A stretch of 64,000 nt of DNA, taken from the NCBI RefSeq assembly GCF_910596095.1, contig NC_056535.1, forward strand, positions 22,150,505 to 22,214,504, written 5' to 3'. This document shows, piece by piece, positions 58,601 through 64,000 of the stretch (positions are counted from its first letter, which is position 1; the number at the start of each line of letters is the position of its first letter). The stretch is from Thunnus maccoyii (lineage: Eukaryota > Chordata > Actinopteri > Scombriformes > Scombridae). The translations under genes and the position numbers were made by a program. The notes below the pieces were generated by a model. That model worked only from the letters and a program-made list of their open reading frames with translations. It ran no database searches and was not told the DNA's origin.

Positions 58601-61600
58601 TAATTGTAATGTTTCAATTTTTGAAGTATTTTTACTAACACAAACTTGTAAAAATACATTCATGTTGTATGATCACTGGCAGTAGCCCAATTTGTAACAG
58701 AAAGCATGGTGTTTTCTTTTTTTTCATTAGGAAATATGAATGTAAAATTATTTTCTTGGTGTATTTTTATTAACAAAAGCTTGTAAAAATACAGTCAACA
58801 AGAGTTGATAACAAGAGTTGACCATAAATTTAAAAGAAAAATTGACTTTATTATTTTAGAATTTATTTTTTAAATTAATGGCAGAGAATCTAAAAAACAG
58901 CCATTAACTGTAAATATTCTTTTAAAATGTGAAACGTGTGTAAAATATGTTCACTTTTTTATTTAGTCTTATATTTGTTTGTCTTTCACCATTCATCCTG
59001 CCTGTAAGTGCTGATTATAATGTTGGTCCCTCCTCTGCATCAGGTTGTTATGACAGCATCTTGAAATCAACATCTGAATTCAATTTTATGCTTATCTGTA
59101 CATTGAAAGCTTTCCAGAAGTTTAATCCTGGTCCCAGTTTTCTGTACAAGTGAGTTTATTATATCTAGAATACTGTATCTTCATCCAAGATTAACAAATC
59201 AATACTCATTTTGCTCAAAACATCGTTATATGGATGAAAATGAATAAATATCATTTTAGCAGGCTAATATTATGTAAGACTGAATTAGATAACTGACACA
59301 AGTACAAAGAACAGGATCCTCATGATTTGTTAGAAATACAAAGATGTGTATGTATTTGCAGTTAACACAGAAGTGATTATGGCCTCGGTTTTCAGTTTAG
59401 AGTGATTCATCTATAGTACTCCTCTGCTTCTTGTTATTGCCAAGCCAACACCTTTTATCCATTCCCTTCCTTTCCACCTCCTACCTCTTTCTTCACATCT
59501 CCTCCACCTTATCTGCCCCCGCATACCTGTTCCCACTTCTCACCTGTCAGCCTCTTTTTAAGATCGACCATTTCCTCTGGCTTATCAAAGTTGTTTTTCA
59601 TCTGTACCAGGACGTCCATATTCTCGATCACCAGTTTCTGACAGAGAAGAAAAAGGTGAGATAAGCGATAAAAAACACCTTCAGGTGGGAGTTATAATGG
59701 AGAGAGGTCATAGCTGTGACAGATCTCTCTGTCAGTAAGCTCAGAGCTGCAGTGCTGCAACTCCTCACTTCAATCACAGGTGTCAGAGTGGGGAGCCTGG
59801 CACAGTACAGCAATAGTCTCTTGTATGTGAGGAGGAGTTAAAGGGGGCGTATCATGCACATTTCCAGGTCTATATTTATATTCTGGGGCTCTAATGGGAA
59901 ATTTTTGTATGATTTTCAGTTAAAAAAAACTTATTTATGTTATACTGGATCTTTATGCAGCCCCTCAGTTAAGCCTCTGTCTGAAACAGGCCATTTTAGC
60001 TTCTGTCTCAAGTCCCACTCCCAATCAGCCCACTCTGTTCTGATTGGTTAGCTCCAGGATGCTGCCCCTCGGCAGACTTCCAGGGTTTCAGGTTACGTAA
60101 ACACACAGTAGTAGTAGGATTTCACTTTTAACAATTCTTTTTCTCGTTCATACTTGAAATGGAAACCTTTCAAATACATCCGTACATGTTTGAGCCTGAA
60201 TCCAATCCAACATATGCAAGTGGACAACACGAACAACCCATTGAACAACCTTAGCAACAAAGGCTACAGAACGGACGGCTGTTTGTGGTCATGCACAAAC
60301 AATCTGATGTTATCATGAGGAGAAAGTAGAGGTAACAAACGAAGCGTTCAGAGGCCTGGGCCTTTGACTTGCAGGGAGCATTTTGCATAAATACACCTCA
60401 AGTTTTGGAACTTTGATCATGTTTAACATAGACATCCAACATCATAACAGTATAAAAATAACAGAAAATCACAAAATGCATGTTATGACCCCTTTTAGCA
60501 AACGTGGTGAATCTTTAACAAAAGGCTAGCTTTGAAGCCCCAAACTGCTTCTGGATGCACACATTTTCAAGCAAAATAAGGAATCGTGTGAATTCAATAT
60601 ATTTTAGTTTCTCTACTAGAATTTATTCTACTGGACAAATGTTTATGCTTGACTGCTGTGGTCATAGATTTGACTTGAGCAGCAGTGTCGTTTCCCCACT
60701 TCAGACAACTCCTGGTGCCAGTTCAAGCAGGTTTACTGAGTTGTCTTTGATTAAAACACAGAATATATGTCCATGTTTCAGATTTGAGGAGGTTTTACTC
60801 AGAAGCATTCCCCAGATAACAAAGTAAACGTGCTTCAAGGTATGAGTCCTTAGTCTACATTCTTGAAACAAACACATTGCATCATACCGTACCTTTAGCT
60901 CACTGACTTGCGAGGTGATGTGCCACATCAGGTTCTCACTCAAAAACTTCAGGCCATATGGACCAATTAGCTCCGCCAGTGCCTGTAACTCTGTTCAGAA
61001 GAAGACATGAATAATTTAAAGATCATGACTGGAGAGAGATGAGAGATCAACAGAAGCTTAATTGTTGTTGATATCATGTGGCCAAAAAAGCACAATAGAC
61101 CGAGGCTCGAGTGGAGATGCGTTGTTTCATCCTAGAGTGGTGTTTTTAGAGGACTCAAATACAAGGTTTCAGTCAAGATAAAGGACACAGATTAAATCTG
61201 ATTTGTGAGTGGAGCTGAATCAATGAGAGAAAGACACAAGTGCAGCTATTAGACCTTTCACACAGCTTCCTGAATATGGATGGATAGGGACGTGTGTGGT
61301 TAAAAATGGAGGTGGCTAATGGATGGGTGAGTGAATCACCGTGAGGCAGGCAGATACCTCACTACAGAGCAAATATAGACAATGATGATGACATTGTGAG
61401 GGGGTGTCTATTGATGTGCAGTGGTCTCCAAGGCACCGAGTGTGTGCATGCCTTGTGAAAGCATCACAGAGTGTAGGTGTGTATAATGTTCATGTATGCT
61501 TGTGTGTGCATGACCTAAGATCTGTAGTAGACTGAATATAGCCTTAATACAGTTATAAGAAGGCCCATTACTCCTTCAAGGCAGCATGAAGGTGGAACAG

Positions 61601-63713
61601 GAGGCTTTGTGAAGGAGAGACAAGTGACGCTGGAATAGTTATGAGGCAGGGACGGAAGAGCAGGGGAGATGATAAGCAATACTGAAGTTTACATTAGCCA
61701 GGCAGTGTCAGAATAAACTGCATGACAGGCAGTGTGAGAGAAAACACCGCACCACAATAACAAGGCTAACATTCTCTTGAGCAATAATCTTCCCTCTGCA
61801 TGTGGTGTCACAGGAGTGAATTTGATCTGCTAGTTATGTCTTTTGAAAAGAGTGAATCATCTCTTGGATCTGTGGGTCCCTGATCATGAAACTTCCAAGT
61901 TCAGGGGAACTTTTTGAGCCTGTCAAATGTAAAAACATGTGTCTGTAAAAAGTAAAAACTGAGACAAAAATAATTTCTTTCTCATTGATGGCTTTTTGCA
62001 CATGTCATGCAAAGATACATCATTCTGCACAGTGAAGTTCAAACATCCAAGTGAAGTAACAATAAGCAAAACATATTTTTGAGTGGAGAGGGACTTAAAT
62101 AACTGTGATTAATTTCTGGGCCCGACCTGATATATCCGAGTACTCCTCTGCTCTGAAACTTGGTTCGTTGTCAGTAATTTGATTGACAAAGCAGTGCATC
62201 GTAGGACAGTGGACGATGAGGGAGTTGCTGGCCTGACGCAAGAGACTCTCCAGATACCTGTGGCCCAGACAAAACAAAACAAGACTTACTGGTGTTTGAA
62301 TTAAAGAGAGTGAAAATGAAAGACTCAGAAAGAAAACAAGGCATAGATATGTACTAGTATGCTGCCTGTACCTGTTTATGGCTATGCAATGTGCAAACGA
62401 ATTAATGTGTATTTGGATATTTGTGTTTTTAATGCAGTACAGATACACCTGCGCGTCACACATACCAGTTTGTGTAAAGGGTTGTGATGGTCTGCACTCC
62501 GCGGGAGTCCAGTGGCTGGGTTTGCTGCAGCAGGACGTTTTTCACCAGCCGGGTGACGTCCACATTGATGTAGCTGGAGAGGCTGTGCAAGCTGGCTGTA
62601 TAGGCTCTTACTGCTGCCAGGAGGTCCAAGGGACGGGCTATCTCCTGGGTGGTCTGGTTGTAATTGGCCATTCTCACGATGATCCTGGAGAAACATGTTT
62701 AACCAACGTCACTTATCACCGGGCCCGGGTGGACAGATGGGACCTTAAAACGGGTTAAACGAGCCATGGTGGCATTGGAGCGCTCTTATTAGGTCAGCAA
62801 ATTTGCTGCTCCAGGGCTTCACTGCAATCTTATTTATTTTTTGTCAGGGTCCTTCCTTTTCTTTCTCTCTCTCCCTGAATGGACTGTATTTACAATTTTG
62901 GCCTCGAAAGAACCAATCACTGCAAGCACGCTGCTTCTCGAGGGCGCTAATTTTAGGGTGACTGGAGATAATCATCAGCTAAGACAGAGAGACAAAACAG
63001 AGTATATACACAGAAACATTAGGTTGCCCTGGTACCAAGCCCTAATCTAAATAACAGTTAGCACTGAAATGACACAGAGCAAGGGAGTGACATGATGGAT
63101 CTCTTCTCAGATTTTTAAGTGGGTGCAACACAGCCTGACACGGAGGAATCAGATAGTAGAATTGGGATCATTATAATGATGGAGGAGACATTTCACAAGT
63201 GACAAACTCCAAATGATTCCCTATTTGTCTAGAGGACAAAAAATGGTGTCTAAGTGTGTGAATAAGTGGCAATTTGGAGCGAATGCAGCTTGAGCTGCTT
63301 TTAAGTTTTCACAGCACTCTGTCACACCATGGTCAGAGTGATTTACTTTTCATGGTTAACATTTCTACAGCCTCTGTCCAGCATGGAGGTCAGCCTACCG
63401 TATTAGGTCAGCCTATAGTATTGCTGAAGTGACATGTGCACAAGAGTAGCTTCTAGGAAGCACAGAAAACTTCAGAGGAAATAACATTTGCAAATGTCAC
63501 TCCAGGGACTCTTTACTAAACCTTCAGGGCCACATTTATTTCAACACATAAGATAATCCCCCGCATCCCCGCTCAGCTTACTCAGAGAGGCGTGTCTCCA
63601 GATGAGAAAGGAGGAACTCGGTGGGAACGACAATGTGGTTAAAGACAATAAAGTCACTGCAGAGACTGTAGGAGGAGCAGAGCTCTGTCAGGTTCAGATG
63701 CATCTTGTCCACA
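52555..63713 (-). CDS. nckap1l: NCK-associated protein 1-like (Hem1), C-terminal part, 12 coding exons; 5' end outside the window
   Basis: Twelve exons join in frame to 454 residues plus TGA, about 40% of the roughly 1127-residue family protein. Exons in transcript order: 63713-63582, 62684-62466, 62257-62127, 60990-60893, 59637-59544, 57868-57786, 57041-56961, 56004-55911, 55792-55676, 55046-54937, 54487-54398, 52671-52555. Landmarks: [122 protein letters not shown]1/HEM proteins bind CYFIP in the pentameric WAVE complex that links Rac-GTP to Arp2/3 actin branching; NCKAP1L is the blood-cell paralogue. The C-terminus ([11 protein letters not shown]) and the position beside pde1b favour NCKAP1L over NCKAP1. 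No key block is missing in the visible part. Confidence 0.94.
52838..53155 (-). mobile_element. tRNA-derived SINE with Pol III A and B boxes
   Basis: Read on the minus strand it starts GGGCAGCATGG, has A box TAGCTCAGTGG (53144-53134), B box GGTTTGAATCC (53100-53090), a long body, and ends GGGGATCAATAAAGGACATC before a TTC-rich tail (52850-52838). This is the layout of a tRNA-head SINE with a LINE-like tail. The head cannot be a working tRNA: no 7-bp acceptor stem closes it. Confidence 0.75.
53427..53808 (+). mobile_element. Non-autonomous DNA transposon with about 35-bp terminal inverted repeats
   Basis: The left end caggaccagtgtgtaagatt tggtggcatctagc is mirrored by the right end gctagatgccactaaattct acacactgcacctttaa. 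The interior has no ORF of note. I recognise it as a widespread teleost element. Confidence 0.75.
53860..54050 (+). repeat. Dispersed repeat, same family, fragment 3
   Basis: ctgactcaaaataaactaca, gtgtggctcactgatgtgtt and ttaatagcttttggacatga match the second half of 38536-39020. It lies directly after the 53427-53808 element. Confidence 0.5.
54398..54487 (-). CDS. nckap1l: nckap1l exon
   Basis: A 30-codon exon encoding [20 protein letters not shown] then [10 protein letters not shown], phase 0 at both ends. Acceptor cattccacag, donor gtaggc. Confidence 0.94.
54937..55046 (-). CDS. nckap1l: nckap1l exon
   Basis: It encodes [20 protein letters not shown] then [17 protein letters not shown]. 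Acceptor ttttctcag, donor gtgagt. Confidence 0.95.
55676..55792 (-). CDS. nckap1l: nckap1l exon
   Basis: It encodes [20 protein letters not shown] then [26 protein letters not shown].....VSLP.LA is conserved. Confidence 0.95.
55911..56004 (-). CDS. nckap1l: nckap1l exon
   Basis: It encodes [20 protein letters not shown] then [28 protein letters not shown] is diagnostic of NCKAP1L. The acceptor is ttttatgcag and the donor gtaaca. Confidence 0.95.
56961..57041 (-). CDS. nckap1l: nckap1l exon
   Basis: A 27-codon exon, phase 0 at both ends, encoding [20 protein letters not shown] then SPETDIK. Acceptor ataatctag, donor gtaatg. Confidence 0.92.
57786..57868 (-). CDS. nckap1l: nckap1l exon
   Basis: It encodes [20 protein letters not shown] then [23 protein letters not shown] is nearly identical in all family members. 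The acceptor is attcgtag. Confidence 0.95.
57869..59543 (-). other. nckap1l intron with AT-rich inverted subrepeats
   Basis: No exon seen. The AT-rich part 58480-58940 carries a duplicated hairpin (see repeat entry). Confidence 0.65.
58480..58940. repeat. AT-rich region with duplicated GTATTTTTA hairpins
   Basis: The 32-nt hairpin gtatttttac...gtaaaaatac at 58626-58657 recurs at 58761-58792 as gtatttttat...gtaaaaatac. Flanking pieces (aatctaaaaatacagccatt at about 58512 and aatctaaaaaacagccatta at about 58888) are also repeated. Confidence 0.7.
59544..59637 (-). CDS. nckap1l: nckap1l exon
   Basis: It encodes [20 protein letters not shown] then [11 protein letters not shown]. The acceptor is ctctgtcag and the donor gtgaga. 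Confidence 0.93.
59638..60892 (-). other. nckap1l intron containing a TTAA-ended repeat
   Basis: More than half of this 1.26-kb intron is one copy of the TTAA-ended family (59838-60497). No exon seen. Confidence 0.7.
59838..60497 (+). mobile_element. TTAA-ended non-autonomous element, copy 3
   Basis: TTAAAGGGGGCGTATCATGC at the left and tgcatgttatgaccccTTTTA at the right (right TTAA degraded to TTTA). Left end and inverted right end both read T(T)AAA(A)GGGG..AT.ATGCA. It lies in an nckap1l intron. Confidence 0.78.
60893..60990 (-). CDS. nckap1l: nckap1l exon
   Basis: It encodes [20 protein letters not shown] then [13 protein letters not shown]. Acceptor ttctgaacag, donor gtacgg. GPYG.KFLSE.LMWHI is a strongly conserved block. 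Confidence 0.95.
60991..62126 (-). other. nckap1l intron, no feature recognised
   Basis: I see no exon and no recognisable repeat in this 1.1-kb intron. Confidence 0.6.
62127..62257 (-). CDS. nckap1l: nckap1l exon
   Basis: It encodes [36 protein letters not shown] and EEYSDIS. The last motif is conserved across the family. The donor is gtcggg. Confidence 0.94.
62466..62684 (-). CDS. nckap1l: nckap1l exon (largest in window)
   Basis: It encodes [58 protein letters not shown] and [27 protein letters not shown] is almost invariant in NCKAP1/HEM proteins. Confidence 0.96.
62685..63581 (-). other. nckap1l intron, no feature recognised
   Basis: I see no exon and no recognisable repeat in this 0.9-kb intron. 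Confidence 0.6.
63582..63713 (-). CDS. nckap1l: nckap1l exon (first in window)
   Basis: It encodes [20 protein letters not shown] then [20 protein letters not shown]. Acceptor cctcag, donor gtaagc. The first base completes a codon from an exon beyond 64000. Confidence 0.93.
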
Positions 63714-64000
63714 CTGAGGAAAGGGGGAAAGACAGAGAGAGAGAAGGGAGGAGACAAGTCTTAAGGGGAAATATTTTGACAATGACTGCAGTATGGATGT
63801 TCATTTCTCAGACAAATAAGGTGATAAACATGCTTAAGAGTTGTAAAACACATATCCAAACTGAGGCAGAGGGGAGTAAAACTGAGAGGAGGGAGCGAGA
63901 CAGAATTACAACTCTTAATTAAGGAGCTTTCTCTGACCAAAACAATGAAAGAGCCAACATAGAATGTACTGCCAATAAAAAGTGTTTCTCTAATAGGCGG

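Noticed and set aside
1..64000. A new gene system, virus or defence island
   Set aside because: All supported coding sequence belongs to three known vertebrate genes. The rest is introns, UTRs and short non-coding repeats; no transposase, reverse transcriptase or viral protein was recognised.

Overview
The window is vertebrate nuclear DNA, almost certainly from a ray-finned (probably percomorph) fish. Genes are split into short exons with GT..AG introns, there are long GT microsatellites, and much of the intron DNA consists of short non-autonomous transposons and SINE-type repeats that I recognise as typical of teleosts. No prokaryotic, viral or CRISPR feature was seen.

Three protein-coding genes can be assembled exon by exon. 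(1) ppp1r1a, protein phosphatase 1 inhibitor-1, + strand, 509-27223, seven coding exons, 199 codons plus stop. (2) pde1b, Ca2+/calmodulin-dependent cyclic-nucleotide phosphodiesterase 1B, - strand, 50792-31080, fifteen coding exons, 521 codons plus stop. (3) nckap1l (Hem1), the haematopoietic subunit of the WAVE actin-regulatory complex, - strand, 63713-52555, the last twelve coding exons (454 codons plus stop); its 5' half lies beyond the right edge. In all three the splice phases join without a frameshift.

Layout: 1-508 is upstream sequence and 5' leader of ppp1r1a. 509-27223 is ppp1r1a, dominated by a 12.5-kb intron 1 and a 7.4-kb intron 2. 27224-31079 is the tail-to-tail interval holding both 3' UTRs. 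31080-50792 is pde1b. 50793-52554 is a short interval between two genes on the same strand. 52555-64000 is nckap1l. From memory, order and orientation (nckap1l > pde1b > < ppp1r1a) match human 12q13.

pde1b and ppp1r1a act on the same pathway. PDE1B destroys cAMP/cGMP when Ca2+ rises. Inhibitor-1 blocks PP1 only after PKA, driven by cAMP, phosphorylates the Thr in its RRRRPTPA motif (Thr34 here). NCKAP1L belongs to a separate process, Rac-driven actin assembly in blood cells.

I found no new gene system. The less obvious content is in the repeats: a 660-680-bp family with TTAA at its ends in three same-strand copies, one mobile element nested inside another, a tRNA-derived SINE with readable A and B boxes, a 0.4-kb inverted-repeat element, and several near-perfect hairpins.
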